DNA from: Rickettsia endosymbiont of Culicoides impunctatus
GTDB taxonomy: Bacteria; Pseudomonadota; Alphaproteobacteria; Rickettsiales; Rickettsiaceae
DNA: 64,000 nucleotides
Reading direction: 5' to 3'
NCBI GenBank assembly: GCA_020410785.1
Contig: CP084573.1
Location: 868,001-932,000, forward strand
Positions 37,971 through 47,368 of this stretch are shown piece after piece. How positions within the stretch are numbered: the stretch's first letter is position 1; the number at the start of each line of letters is the position of its first letter. A program made the position numbers and the translations under genes. Under the pieces are notes generated by a model. That model was given only the letters and a program-made list of their open reading frames with translations. It had not been told where the DNA came from and did not search any database.

Positions 37971-38390
37971 CTATAAATCTATATGCTGCTTTTCATAGCT
38001 TTCATGTCGCTCTTGCGATTCAATACACAAAGTTGCAACGGGTCTTGCTTCTAAACGTTTTAAACCAATTGGTTCTCCAGTTTCTTCGCAATAGCCATAT
38101 TCATTTTTTTCTATCCTTACCAAAGCCTCTTCTATTTTATCAATAAGCTTACGATACCTATCTCTTGTTCGTAACTCTAGTGCCGTATCCGTTTCAATTG
38201 ATGCCCGATCATTAAAATCTGGCTCATTCCAATTTTCTTCCTTGAGATGGTTTAAGGTCTCCCGCGATTCTTCCAACAAAGAACGTTTCCACTCAAGAAG
38301 TTTTTGTCTAAAATATTCTAACTGTTTAGGGTTCATATATTCTTCATCGTTAGAAGGCTTATATCCTTCCAGTAAGGTAATTCTAGACAT
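37971..38390 (-). CDS. dksA: DksA/TraR-family RNA polymerase-binding protein
   Basis: A 139-residue regulator that enters the RNA polymerase secondary channel and works with ppGpp. The coiled-coil part (about 25-95) with DFNDRASIETDTALELR keeps the Asp-x-x-Asp-x-Ala tip type. The C-terminal globular motif GYCEETGEPIGLKRLEARP-like region has only two of the four zinc cysteines of E. coli DksA (CEET and LCIES), so zinc is probably not bound. This pattern is known in alphaproteobacterial DksA. It follows xerC on the same strand after 64 bp. Confidence 0.9.
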   Translation of the reverse strand: MSRITLLEGYKPSNDEEYMNPKQLEYFRQKLLEWKRSLLEESRETLNHLKEENWNEPDFNDRASIETDTALELRTRDRYRKLIDKIEEALVRIEKNEYGYCEETGEPIGLKRLEARPVATLCIESQERHESYEKQHIDL

Positions 38391-38454
38391 ATAGGTTTCT
38401 CAATATTAAAAGTATGGATAATATAACGTATAACTAAAAATTATGGCAAGAAGA

Positions 38455-39399
38455 TTATAATATTTTGCTATCAGATTTTGATATTGGGTGGGCATTATTA
38501 TAAATATTCTCCAAATGTTTTAGACTAACCTTAGTATAACGCTGGGTAGTTGATAAGCTTTTATGCCCAAGTAATTCCTGAATAGACCTTAATTCTGCTC
38601 CATTTTCAAGTAAGTGTGTCGCAAAACTATGCCTAAAGGAATGAGCTGATAAATGCTCCGGTAAACCATAGAAGCGACGTAATCGTATCAATTCACGATT
38701 AAACACTGGAGCTTGTAATTTTTTACCCAACTTACCTAGAAATATTGGATCTTTTTCACCGATACTATAAGGTAATTTATTTAAATATTGTTCTATAAAA
38801 TCTTTAGCTATTGGCGTCCATGGTATTATCCTCTCCTTTTTACCCTTTCCTGTTATTTTTATAAACTCTAAGTCTTGTAGATGAGATTTAGTTATCGATA
38901 ATACCTCAGATATTCTAAGCCCAGCAGCATAAATAAGCACTAATAGGGCTTTATTTCTCAATTCAATCCATTCTAAATCAGTAAAATTATCAATATGTTC
39001 AATAGATAATTGAGCGTCATCCTGCGATAAAGATTTAGGTAATATTTTAGCTTTCTTAGGACTTTTGATGGAAAAAATGGCATGGCAAGTAATATTAGTG
39101 GTCTTTTCTAGATATTTATAAAAATTCTTGATCGCCGACAATCCTCTAGAATTAGAAGCTGCTAGGTAATTATCTTGCTGCCTTTTAGAAAGCCAGCTCC
39201 GTACTAGCCTTATATCAACTTGCCTTAGAGAATTAATGGTTATGATTTCCGAGTTATAATGATTTAGGAAATTTAGGAAATTTTCTAAATCATTTTTATA
39301 AGAAATTATCGTATGTTCCGAACAGTTTCTTTGTAATTTCAGATATTTCTGCCATTTATCTATCAGCTCTAATATTTCTTGTTGTTTTTTTTGAATCAT
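38455..39399 (-). CDS. xerC: Tyrosine recombinase XerC
   Basis: A 314-residue site-specific recombinase that resolves chromosome dimers with XerD. An N-terminal SAM-like core-binding domain (about 10-105) is followed by the catalytic domain. The catalytic residues are visible: Arg in [11 protein letters not shown], Lys in [11 protein letters not shown], His-x-x-Arg in [13 protein letters not shown], His in [10 protein letters not shown] and Tyr in [12 protein letters not shown]. XerC versus XerD cannot be settled by sequence alone; position next to mnmE favours XerC. It lies 3 bp downstream of mnmE. Confidence 0.87.
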   Translation of the reverse strand: MIQKKQQEILELIDKWQKYLKLQRNCSEHTIISYKNDLENFLNFLNHYNSEIITINSLRQVDIRLVRSWLSKRQQDNYLAASNSRGLSAIKNFYKYLEKTTNITCHAIFSIKSPKKAKILPKSLSQDDAQLSIEHIDNFTDLEWIELRNKALLVLIYAAGLRISEVLSITKSHLQDLEFIKITGKGKKERIIPWTPIAKDFIEQYLNKLPYSIGEKDPIFLGKLGKKLQAPVFNRELIRLRRFYGLPEHLSAHSFRHSFATHLLENGAELRSIQELLGHKSLSTTQRYTKVSLKHLENIYNNAHPISKSDSKIL

Positions 39400-39402
39400 C
39401 GA

Positions 39403-40761
39403 TTATTTACCTATACAAAAATTACTAAATATTTCCCCTAACACTTCTTCAACGCTAATCTTACCAGTAACATTACTCAAACTTCTAATAGCCATTCTAA
39501 CATCTTCTGTAGCTAACACTAAGTCATTTTCACCATTAAAATTCTCATTATTGAATTTTTTTAAATATTCCAAGGCTTTTTCTATAAATGCTCGTTGACG
39601 TTGTCTAGTAATATGCGGGGTTTCAGTTAAACCAGCTATATTACGAGCAATATTTTCAATTTCCTTTAACAGACTATCCATCCCAATATTATCTTTTATA
39701 GAAATCTTTAAATAATTTTTCTTTAATTTATTGCTATACATATCTATTTGACACTTATCATCTAGCATATCAATTTTATTAATCAATATTATTGTATTGT
39801 CATCAATTAAATTATCCAATGAGGGTGAGTTGCTTAATTTTACCGCATCAAGCATAACTATTTTGATATCAGCCATTCTTGCTGATTCAATTGCCCGTTT
39901 GATGCCTTCTAATTCTATTAAATCATTACTATCCCTTATGCCAGCTGTATCTTGTAATATAATTGGATATCCTCCAATATCTAGATGTCCCTCAATTATG
40001 TCACGAGTTGTCCCCTCAATATTTGAAACAATGGCAACATCTCTTTGCATCAAAAAATTAAGTAAGCTAGATTTACCAACATTAGGAGCTCCTAAAATGG
40101 TTAATTTAATGCCTGTTCGAAGTAATTCCCCCCGTCTATTATCGTCAAGATGTTTTATTATAGCATATTTAAGTTCACCACTAAGAGTCATAACCCTATT
40201 TAATATTTCTTGCGGAATATCTTCATCGGGGAAATCAATATAAGCTTCTAGTAAACCAATAATAGTCAGTAAAGTTTGTCTCCACCCATTATAAAGTGTT
40301 TCAAGTTCTCCTCCAACTTGCTTAACCGCCTGCCTATGTTGCCAAACAGTTTCAGCTTCAATTAAATCGGCAATACCTTCTGCCGCAGTTAAATCAAATT
40401 TACCATTTAAAAACGCCCTACGGGTAAATTCCCCAGGCTCTGCCATTCTTAAACCTTCGATGGTTAACAATGTTTCAGTTAGCATGGCAGCAATTGCTAT
40501 ACTGCCATGAGTATATATTTCTACTACATCTTCTCCAGTAAAGCTAGCTGGAGCTTGGAAGTATGCTACAATTGCTTCATCAATTAATTCTTGATTCTTA
40601 GGGTTGATAAGTTTTTTACAGTACATGACCCTAGGAATAAACGTGGCATTATCATTTTTAATTAGGTGTTTTAATGCAACCAAGCTTTTAGAACCAGAAA
40701 TACGAAATACTGCAACACCAGCTTTTCCTGGTTTAGAGCTTTGAGCAAAAATAGTTTCCAT
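39403..40761 (-). CDS. mnmE: tRNA modification GTPase MnmE
   Basis: A 452-residue GTPase that, with MnmG, adds aminomethyl-type groups to U34 of tRNAs. It has the N-terminal tetrahydrofolate-binding domain, start [20 protein letters not shown], and then a helical domain interrupted by the G domain: Walker [14 protein letters not shown]3 DTAGIRDS, G4 NKID. The C-terminal CIGK motif, needed for activity, is complete. It is the first gene of mnmE-xerC. Confidence 0.96.
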   Translation of the reverse strand: METIFAQSSKPGKAGVAVFRISGSKSLVALKHLIKNDNATFIPRVMYCKKLINPKNQELIDEAIVAYFQAPASFTGEDVVEIYTHGSIAIAAMLTETLLTIEGLRMAEPGEFTRRAFLNGKFDLTAAEGIADLIEAETVWQHRQAVKQVGGELETLYNGWRQTLLTIIGLLEAYIDFPDEDIPQEILNRVMTLSGELKYAIIKHLDDNRRGELLRTGIKLTILGAPNVGKSSLLNFLMQRDVAIVSNIEGTTRDIIEGHLDIGGYPIILQDTAGIRDSNDLIELEGIKRAIESARMADIKIVMLDAVKLSNSPSLDNLIDDNTIILINKIDMLDDKCQIDMYSNKLKKNYLKISIKDNIGMDSLLKEIENIARNIAGLTETPHITRQRQRAFIEKALEYLKKFNNENFNGENDLVLATEDVRMAIRSLSNVTGKISVEEVLGEIFSNFCIGK

Positions 40762-40902
40762 GATGGTGCGAGCCTCTTGCTAAGTAATTTATTTTAATTA
40801 TAATACATTAAATAGCTTAGTCTGGGATAAGAATTATGCTAATCTAAATAAGTTTTTGAGAGTACAGGCATTATTGTGAAGAGAACGAGGATATCTATAA
40901 AT

Positions 40903-41031
40903 TGTCATTCTCGTGTAGGATGTCATCCCTGCTCAACTCAGTGTTATCCCTGCTTAGTGTCATCCCTGCGAAAGCAGGGATCTAAAAAGCTTGAAGTATT
41001 ATAGATTCCCGCCTACGCGGGAATGACAGGG
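40903..41031. repeat. GTCATCCCTGCG/CGCGGGAATGAC repeat family
   Basis: Several partial copies of GTCATCCCTGC, then the hairpin TCCCTGCGAAAGCAGGGA and a second hairpin ATTCCCGCCTACGCGGGAAT. This is a separate palindromic family from the CATTGCGAGG elements. A small related piece lies before lysC (11785-11803) and another at 57316-57385. Confidence 0.7.
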
Positions 41032-41104
41032 AGAAGCGAGAATGGCAAAAAACAGGATTGCCACGCTCACATACGTTCGTTCGCTAATAGGCGGAGTAAT
41101 ACTA

Positions 41105-41120
41105 ATGGGGTTAGCTATAT
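41105..41120 (+). promoter_or_regulatory. Repeat-edge sequence upstream of gdh containing a TATAAT-like box
   Basis: GGGGTTAGCTATATAATGC matches the edge motif of the palindromic elements and contains TATAAT about 42 bp before the gdh start. No good -35 box was found at the right distance. Its use as a promoter is only a suggestion. Confidence 0.3.
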
Positions 41121-41161
41121 AATGCTTAATCTTTGAAACAATAATAAAGTTTGGTAACAAT

Positions 41162-44100
41162 ATGACAATAGAAAAAGTTACAATAAATAGGGTTGCAGAG
41201 AGAGTGTCTTTATCTTTAAGTAGACTTACTTGTCAAGTGCCTAATTATAAATCAGAAATTTTATCATTAAGTAAGGTAAAAAGTGGAGAACCACTTTTTA
41301 ATAAATTTATACAAAAATTTTTAGTTTATATTCCTGTAGATTATAGGTTTAGAGATAGACAAGAATTATTTGGCGAGTTTGCTTATAGTGCTTTTCAGTT
41401 CTTTAAAGAAAAGCAACCTAGTAAAAGGAAATTGCAGATTGTCAGTACGATAATTGAAAATAATCCTGCTATTAATATTTTGTTATTGAACGAAAATAAA
41501 TCATTCATAGTTGATTCGATTATTTGTTTGTTAACAACTCTCAACTTGAAAGCTAAATTTTTACTCCATCCTGTTATAGCTTGCGTAAGAAACAATGATG
41601 GTCATTTACAAGAAATATTGGATGTAAAGCAAGATAGTGACGAATCTTTAGTACATATAACTATTTTAGGAAATTTTGATCAGAGCGATATCAATTCTTT
41701 AGAAAATTCTTTAAATAAAACTTTAGATCAGGTCGATACTACTCATAATGTGTGGTCTAAATTATTGAACAGAGTAACAACGATTTCAAATGAGATTCAA
41801 AATAATCAACAATTACACAATAACTATTTAGATTATAATGAGTCTATAGATTTCTTAAATTGGCTAAAGGATGATAATTTTACTTTTTTAGGTATGATTA
41901 ACTTTGATCTAATTTCCAAAGATTTTTCCTCAGAGGAGGGTGTCCAGAAAATATGGCAAGGACAAGATACTAAAAATGAAGTTATTGATATTATTGAACG
42001 CTCAGCAAGCCCATTACATAACAATAAATTAGTCATTTTAGGTAAAATTAATACCCTATCAAGTGTACATAGAAATAACTTAGTAGATTATATTTTAATC
42101 AAGAAGATCGATCGGGATAAAAAGTATCTTTCAGGTAGCATAATTTTTGGTTTATATAGTTCTGCAATATATTACCAGCTAATTACCGATATTCCTATAT
42201 TGAGACAAAAGCTACAATTCGTTCTAGATAAATCTGCCTTTCCGACTGATGGATATAATACCAAAAAGCTTAAAAGTATAGTTCAATCTCTACCGAAAGA
42301 AGCTTTGATACAGATTGATGAAGGTGATCTATACTGTATGTGCTTACATGTACTTTCAGGTATGATGAGTAGAAAACTCAAATTATTTATTCAACAAGAT
42401 TGGTCTGGTTCTTTTATTAATATCATAATATTCTTATCAAGAGATCGTTTAACACCAGAAGTACATAGTGCCATAAATTGTTATTTATCCGATACACTTA
42501 ATGGGGTAATACTATCAGATTATATGGCAGAAGTGGCAGAAAATTTTTCATATTTATTTGTTACGTTAGAGGTGCAGAATAAAAATAGCCTTAATTTTGA
42601 AGTTGAAATAATAGAGCAAGAATTAGATAAACTTTCCACTCGTTGGAGTGAAGATTTTTATCATAAATTATGTAAAAATTTTGGTGAATATCAGGGAGGA
42701 GTAAATTTTAAACTTTTTAATCCAATTTTTCCTATTGATTATAGAGAGAAATTTAATGGGCAAACAACTTTAATAGATATTGAGTATCTAAAAGAGGCAA
42801 GTATTTATCACAAGCCTATATTTAATTTAATTACTATAAATAATAGTGAATTCCAGCTAAAAATTTACAGTCCTGCTCCCAAATTAGCTCTTTCCGACCT
42901 ACTACCATCTATAGAAAATTTGGGATTCAAGGCTATAGATGAACAAAGCTTTGCTATAAAAGGAACAGAAGATATTAGACTTCCTGCAAAAGTCGCTTAT
43001 GCTGAGGGATTTGAAGGAGACTTGGCACGCAGAACCGCAGCGTACTTAAAGGTACGTGAGGATTCGAGTACCGACTCGACGTACAAATCACCAGCAGAAG
43101 TAGAGTTTTGCGGGAAGTATATTAAAGAGAGTTGGATATATGAGTTTACTCTCGAACCATTAATAACTATTGAAGGCAATATTGATTTGCTTAAAGCCAA
43201 TGTAGAAGAGGCTTTAGATAAAATATCTCTCGGACTTTTAGATAATGATTCTTTAAGCAAATTAATAGTGTTATCAGGATTTAATTGGTGGCAAGTTAAG
43301 TTAGTCAAATCATTAACTAGATATTTACATCAAACAGGCTTTATCTATGGTAAGGGTTATGTTCAACTGACCTTAATAAAGCATTTTCTATATACTAAAA
43401 TGCTAGTTGATTTGTTTGATGCTAAATTTAATCCGGCAAACTCTTCAGATGAACGTACAAAAACTATAAAAGACAGTATCCTTAGCTATCTTAATAAAAT
43501 CACTAGTAGTAGTGAGGATAAGGTTTTAAGGCATATGTTTGGTACTATTGAAGCTATTGTTAGAACTAATTGCTATCAATCTAGTTCTAATTTACAGAAT
43601 GGAGACAACAAACATAATATAGTTTGTAAAAATTATTTTTCTTTTAAATTTGATTCAAAAAAAGTTCCTAATTTACCTTTGCCAGTGCCATTTGCTGAAA
43701 TATTTGTTTATGCTAATGATTTTGAAGCTATTCATTTACGAGGTGGCAAAGTATCTCGTGGTGGTATTAGATGGTCTGATAGAGGAGAGGATTATAGAAT
43801 AGAAGTATTAGGGCTAATGAAAGCACAAAGTACCAAAAATTCGGTCATTGTGCCTTTTGACGGCTCAAAAGGTGGGTTTTTCGTTAATTTCACTGATGAT
43901 AATATGACTCGTCAAGAATATATGGCAAGAGTTATAGAATGTTATAAGAATTTTCTCCGTGGTTTACTTGATATCACTGATAATATAGTTAATGGCAAAA
44001 TTATCCAACCGCAAAACACTATTATCTATGATCAGGAAGATCCATATTTAGTAGTTGCAGCAGATAAAGGTACAGCAACGTTCTCAGATCATGCGAATAG

Positions 44101-46147
44101 TATATCTGCTGAATATAATTTTTGGTTAGGCGATGCTTTTGCTTCCGGGGGATCAGCCGGTTATGACCATAAGAAAATGGCTATTACTTCAAAAGGAGCG
44201 TGGATTTCTGTAGCAAGTCATTTTTATGCTATGGGTATTGATGTGCAAAAAGACCCTATTACCGTTGTTGGTATTGGTGATATGTCTGGAGACGTTTTTG
44301 GTAATGGTATGCTTAGGTCTAATGCAGTAAAACTTGTTGCGACATTTAATCATAAACATATATTTATTGATCCACAACCTGATCCGATTATTAGTTTTAA
44401 TGAACGTATGAGATTGTTTGAGTTACCTACATCAAATTGGTCTGACTATAATCAACAGTTAATTTCAAAAGGTGGAGGGGTTTTTGAGCGAAGTAGTAAA
44501 TCTATTTTGTTATCGGCAGAAGCTAAATTATTGCTAAAGATAGATGTTGACCAACTAACCCCAGAACATCTGATTAGAACTATTTTACAAGCAGAAGTTG
44601 ATTTGATATGGAATGGTGGTATAGGAACCTATATAAAAGCTTCGACAGAAAGTCACCTAGATATAGGCGATAAGGCAAATGATAATCTGAGAGTCAATGG
44701 TAAAGATATTAGAGCTAAAGTAATAGGGGAAGGTGGAAATATTGGCGTATCGCAACAAGGTAGAATAGAATATAGCAAGCTCGGTGGACAGATAAATACT
44801 GATTTTATTGATAATTCAGCTGGTGTTGATTGTTCAGATCATGAAGTAAATATAAAAATCGCTCTTAATCAAGCTATGGTTTCTAAAAAAATCAGTTTAG
44901 AAGAACGTAATAAACTACTGTTTACTATGACCAAACAAGTTGAAGAGTTGATATTAGTTGATAATTATAAGCAGAATCAAGCGATTAATATCATGCAATT
45001 ATCTCGTATTTCGACTATCGAAATATTTAGCCAATTTATTGATACTTTAGAAGAAGAAAAATTAATTGATCGAACTGTTGAGTTCTTACCAACTAGGGAA
45101 GAGTTAAATAGAAGGGCTCTTAATAATGAAAGTATAACTCGTCCTGAGCTTTGTGTATTACTTTCTTATAGTAAACGCTCAGTCTATCATGATTTAATAA
45201 CAGCAACATTCTCAAAAGATAAATATTTTGAGTCTTATCTGATTAATTACTTTCCAGCACTAATGCAAGAGAAATTTCGTGAAGAAATTTTATCTCATCC
45301 ACTTAAGCATGAAATTATTCGAACCGTTGTAACAAATAAAATTATTAATCAGTTAGGTGGTCCATCACTTAATCTTATAAAACGTGACACTGGTGCTGCT
45401 CTTTGTGATATAGTTCGTTCATATACCATTATTTGTGAAATTTTTGATTTAGATAATTTATGGACTATAGTGGAATCTCTAAGTGCTATAGAGTATAAAG
45501 TTAAAATTGACATGTTTACTGAACTTGCTAAAATTATGCGTAGAGGTATCTCATGGTTTTTAAAGCATATAAAACATCCTATCAATATTAGTGATACCAT
45601 TGATGAATTTTATGAACCATCTAGAATGCTTAGCAAAGTGGTGAGTAAATTTCTCTTAGGAGAAGCTAAAAATAAATTCGATGATAAAGTTAAGCAATAT
45701 GCTTTGTTGGGAGTGAAAGATGAGATAGCTCAAAGGGTCGCGACTCTCGATAGCTTAGTGTCAGTTTTTGACATAATCTATATTGCAAAAAGAACCCAGG
45801 CTACAAATAATGATGTTGCTAGTTTATATTTTGCTACTGGTAGCAAATTTAGTATTGATTGGCTTCGTAAATCTTGTGATAAACAGCTAAATGATTCTTA
45901 TTGGAATAGATTATCAACGCAATCATTGAAAGATGACTTGTATGATAAACAAAGACAATTATTAACTAAAATAATTAACAAATCCAAAGTAAATATTGAT
46001 TTAGATTTATGGATTGATAATAATATAGATTCTGCGTCTATTTTCCTAGATTTTGTCAAAGCAATTAGATTGCAGGAAAATATTGACTTAAATATTTTAA
46101 TTTTAGCAAATAAGAAGTTTGAAACCTTTTTGCGTAAACTTGAGTAG
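41162..46147 (+). CDS. gdhB: NAD-specific glutamate dehydrogenase, large (180-kDa class), with an in-frame RPE insertion
   Basis: A 1661-residue enzyme deaminating glutamate to 2-oxoglutarate, a main carbon and energy entry in Rickettsia. The large regulatory N-terminal part is followed by the catalytic region (about 830-1250), with LRGGKVSRGGIRWSDRGEDY, VPFDGSKGGFF, DKGTATFSDHANSIS and GIGDMSGDVFGNGML. Residues of about 616-651 (FEGDLARRTAAYLKVRED, then SSTDSTYKSPAEVEF) do not belong to the family; they read like a Rickettsia palindromic element translated in frame. The insertion sits in the N-terminal domain before EAL...FNWWQVKLVKSL. Downstream rodZ-like gene starts 6 bp after the stop. 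Confidence 0.95.
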   Translation: MTIEKVTINRVAERVSLSLSRLTCQVPNYKSEILSLSKVKSGEPLFNKFIQKFLVYIPVDYRFRDRQELFGEFAYSAFQFFKEKQPSKRKLQIVSTIIENNPAINILLLNENKSFIVDSIICLLTTLNLKAKFLLHPVIACVRNNDGHLQEILDVKQDSDESLVHITILGNFDQSDINSLENSLNKTLDQVDTTHNVWSKLLNRVTTISNEIQNNQQLHNNYLDYNESIDFLNWLKDDNFTFLGMINFDLISKDFSSEEGVQKIWQGQDTKNEVIDIIERSASPLHNNKLVILGKINTLSSVHRNNLVDYILIKKIDRDKKYLSGSIIFGLYSSAIYYQLITDIPILRQKLQFVLDKSAFPTDGYNTKKLKSIVQSLPKEALIQIDEGDLYCMCLHVLSGMMSRKLKLFIQQDWSGSFINIIIFLSRDRLTPEVHSAINCYLSDTLNGVILSDYMAEVAENFSYLFVTLEVQNKNSLNFEVEIIEQELDKLSTRWSEDFYHKLCKNFGEYQGGVNFKLFNPIFPIDYREKFNGQTTLIDIEYLKEASIYHKPIFNLITINNSEFQLKIYSPAPKLALSDLLPSIENLGFKAIDEQSFAIKGTEDIRLPAKVAYAEGFEGDLARRTAAYLKVREDSSTDSTYKSPAEVEFCGKYIKESWIYEFTLEPLITIEGNIDLLKANVEEALDKISLGLLDNDSLSKLIVLSGFNWWQVKLVKSLTRYLHQTGFIYGKGYVQLTLIKHFLYTKMLVDLFDAKFNPANSSDERTKTIKDSILSYLNKITSSSEDKVLRHMFGTIEAIVRTNCYQSSSNLQNGDNKHNIVCKNYFSFKFDSKKVPNLPLPVPFAEIFVYANDFEAIHLRGGKVSRGGIRWSDRGEDYRIEVLGLMKAQSTKNSVIVPFDGSKGGFFVNFTDDNMTRQEYMARVIECYKNFLRGLLDITDNIVNGKIIQPQNTIIYDQEDPYLVVAADKGTATFSDHANSISAEYNFWLGDAFASGGSAGYDHKKMAITSKGAWISVASHFYAMGIDVQKDPITVVGIGDMSGDVFGNGMLRSNAVKLVATFNHKHIFIDPQPDPIISFNERMRLFELPTSNWSDYNQQLISKGGGVFERSSKSILLSAEAKLLLKIDVDQLTPEHLIRTILQAEVDLIWNGGIGTYIKASTESHLDIGDKANDNLRVNGKDIRAKVIGEGGNIGVSQQGRIEYSKLGGQINTDFIDNSAGVDCSDHEVNIKIALNQAMVSKKISLEERNKLLFTMTKQVEELILVDNYKQNQAINIMQLSRISTIEIFSQFIDTLEEEKLIDRTVEFLPTREELNRRALNNESITRPELCVLLSYSKRSVYHDLITATFSKDKYFESYLINYFPALMQEKFREEILSHPLKHEIIRTVVTNKIINQLGGPSLNLIKRDTGAALCDIVRSYTIICEIFDLDNLWTIVESLSAIEYKVKIDMFTELAKIMRRGISWFLKHIKHPINISDTIDEFYEPSRMLSKVVSKFLLGEAKNKFDDKVKQYALLGVKDEIAQRVATLDSLVSVFDIIYIAKRTQATNNDVASLYFATGSKFSIDWLRKSCDKQLNDSYWNRLSTQSLKDDLYDKQRQLLTKIINKSKVNIDLDLWIDNNIDSASIFLDFVKAIRLQENIDLNILILANKKFETFLRKLE
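43006..43112 (+). repeat. Rickettsia palindromic element (RPE-1-like) inside gdhB
   Basis: The nucleotide sequence contains the palindromic core GTACGTGAGGATTCGAGT with GACTCGACGTAC, the hallmark of RPE-1. Translated, it gives RRTAAYLKVREDSSTDSTYK, close to the known RPE-1 peptide (TAAYxxVREDASTGSTYKL). It keeps the gdh frame open. The exact edges are uncertain by about 10 bp. Confidence 0.85.
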
Positions 46148-46153
46148 CGTGTT

Positions 46154-46507
46154 ATGTCGTCATCCCTAAAACAAGCAAGAATAGAGTCTGGCAAAACTCT
46201 TGAAGAGATATCTGATTATTTGAAAATTAGAAAGCAATATTTAGAGGCTCTTGAAGAAGGAGACCTAAATTCAATGCCAGCGGAAGTTTATGTGAAAGGT
46301 TATCTTAAGTTATATTCAAATTATTTAGGGATAGTTTTGGATACAGGTGAGGAAGATGAGCAGGAACTCCCTAAAGATATTGACTTCAAAAATAGGGCTG
46401 GTTCAATGGCATCTGATTATAAATGGAAAAAACAGCTCATTATAATTTCTATTTTAACATTAATAATAATTCCAATAATTTTTCACTTAATATTACCATA
46501 TGAATGA
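46154..46507 (+). CDS. RodZ-like HTH membrane protein (short form)
   Basis: A 117-residue protein. Residues 1-65 form a RodZ/HTH_25-type helix-turn-helix (SLKQARIESGKTLEEISDYL, KIRKQYLEALEEGD, PAEVYVKGYLKLYSNYLG). A linker is followed by one hydrophobic helix (about 92-114). The periplasmic domain of full RodZ is absent. RodZ links MreB to cell shape; a short form could keep the cytoplasmic role only. The stop codon overlaps the next start by 4 bp (ATGA). Confidence 0.8.
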   Translation: MSSSLKQARIESGKTLEEISDYLKIRKQYLEALEEGDLNSMPAEVYVKGYLKLYSNYLGIVLDTGEEDEQELPKDIDFKNRAGSMASDYKWKKQLIIISILTLIIIPIIFHLILPYE

Positions 46508-46713
46508 CAATAAATACTGATTTGTTACTTAAATTAATGCAAGAAGTGGATCAAGGGATTGAAGGTCTTTTGTCGGATATTGCGGAGCAGCATCAAGAAA
46601 TTAATAGACTGAAAGATGAAAATAAACATCTCAAGGATAATTATACAAAAATACTTGAGCAAATAGCTGTATATATTGCTGAACTGGAAGAAATAAAACA
46701 CAAAAATACATAA
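46504..46713 (+). CDS. Small coiled-coil protein next to zapA
   Basis: A 69-residue acidic and Leu-rich protein. Most of the sequence (about residues 10-66, with IEGLLSDIAEQHQEINRLKD) has a heptad pattern predicting a coiled coil. In alphaproteobacteria a small DUF4164-type coiled-coil gene often precedes zapA; this is likely the equivalent, although the similarity is too low for certainty. It overlaps rodZ by 4 bp and precedes zapA by 5 bp, so translation is probably coupled. Confidence 0.65.
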   Translation: MTINTDLLLKLMQEVDQGIEGLLSDIAEQHQEINRLKDENKHLKDNYTKILEQIAVYIAELEEIKHKNT

Positions 46714-46718
46714 CATAG

Positions 46719-47036
46719 ATGTCTATAGTAACAATAATACTAGGTAGCAAAACTTTCCAACTAGCATGTAGTGATGGATCGGAAGAAGAATTGTGCAATC
46801 TTGCAGCCAAGTTAAATGAAAATATTACCCAGATAAAAAAGGCTAGCCCATCAGCATCATTTGAACTATTATTAGTTATGTCTGCCTTAAGTTTACAGGA
46901 ACAAGTACAAAATTTGACTAATAAAATTGCTAAAATCGATGGTGATAAAATACCTTGTGAAGAAGAAAAATTTGCAGAAACGTTAAGTACTATAGCAGGA
47001 TATTTAGAAGAACTTGCACGAAAGATTGGAAAGTGA
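46719..47036 (+). CDS. zapA: Cell division protein ZapA
   Basis: A 105-residue protein that bundles FtsZ protofilaments. The N-terminal strand region SIVTIILGSKTFQLACSDGSEE matches ZapA, with the family's conserved LAAKLNENI segment. A coiled-coil C-terminal half (LLLVMSALSLQEQVQNLTNK) follows. It is the last protein gene before the 6S RNA candidate. Placement with a coiled-coil partner supports the call. Confidence 0.85.
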   Translation: MSIVTIILGSKTFQLACSDGSEEELCNLAAKLNENITQIKKASPSASFELLLVMSALSLQEQVQNLTNKIAKIDGDKIPCEEEKFAETLSTIAGYLEELARKIGK

Positions 47037-47080
47037 TATTATCATAAAATACTTGGAATATTTACTTAAAAAACACTCTG

Positions 47081-47187
47081 TATAGTCAATTCAGGAGAAT
47101 TTGGGGCTAGGAACGATGGAGCGACGCCTATAAGTAATAGGCGAGCGACGAGTGACAACGTCCCCAACTTCTCATCAATTGACTATA
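47081..47187. repeat. 107-bp dispersed element (copy 2)
   Basis: Second copy of the element at 6060-6166, with TATAGTCAATTCAGGAGAA and ATCAATTGACTATA as ends and the same internal CGCCTATAAGTAATAGGCG. It sits between zapA and the 6S RNA candidate, just where the 6S promoter is expected. Both copies are about 95 percent alike at a glance; the right end differs most. Confidence 0.8.
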
Positions 47188-47195
47188 AAACAGAA

Positions 47196-47357
47196 GAGCT
47201 ACTTGGTTCGTGAGCTTAACGTATTGCCCCGGGACTATAATTTTTACTATTAGGAAACATTCCTGTCTGAGTCTATTATGCAGATATATGGATTCCATTT
47301 ATATATACTAGGTTCTTTGAGGATATTAGGCAACGACCAAAGTGGTTCATTTTTTTT
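47196..47357 (+). ncRNA. ssrS: Probable 6S RNA (ssrS)
   Basis: A 162-nt region directly after zapA, the classic neighbourhood of 6S RNA. The ends pair as a long closing stem: GAGCTACTTGGTTCGT with ACGACCAAAGTGGTTC (including G-U pairs and one bulge). The 3' strand is followed by AT and eight T, an intrinsic terminator pattern. The interior is AT-rich and could form the large bubble, with a -10-like ACTATAAT inside. 6S RNA binds sigma-70 RNA polymerase. I could not fold it by computation, so the family call rests on stem, terminator and context. Confidence 0.65.
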
Positions 47358-47368
47358 AGGCAATTTTT

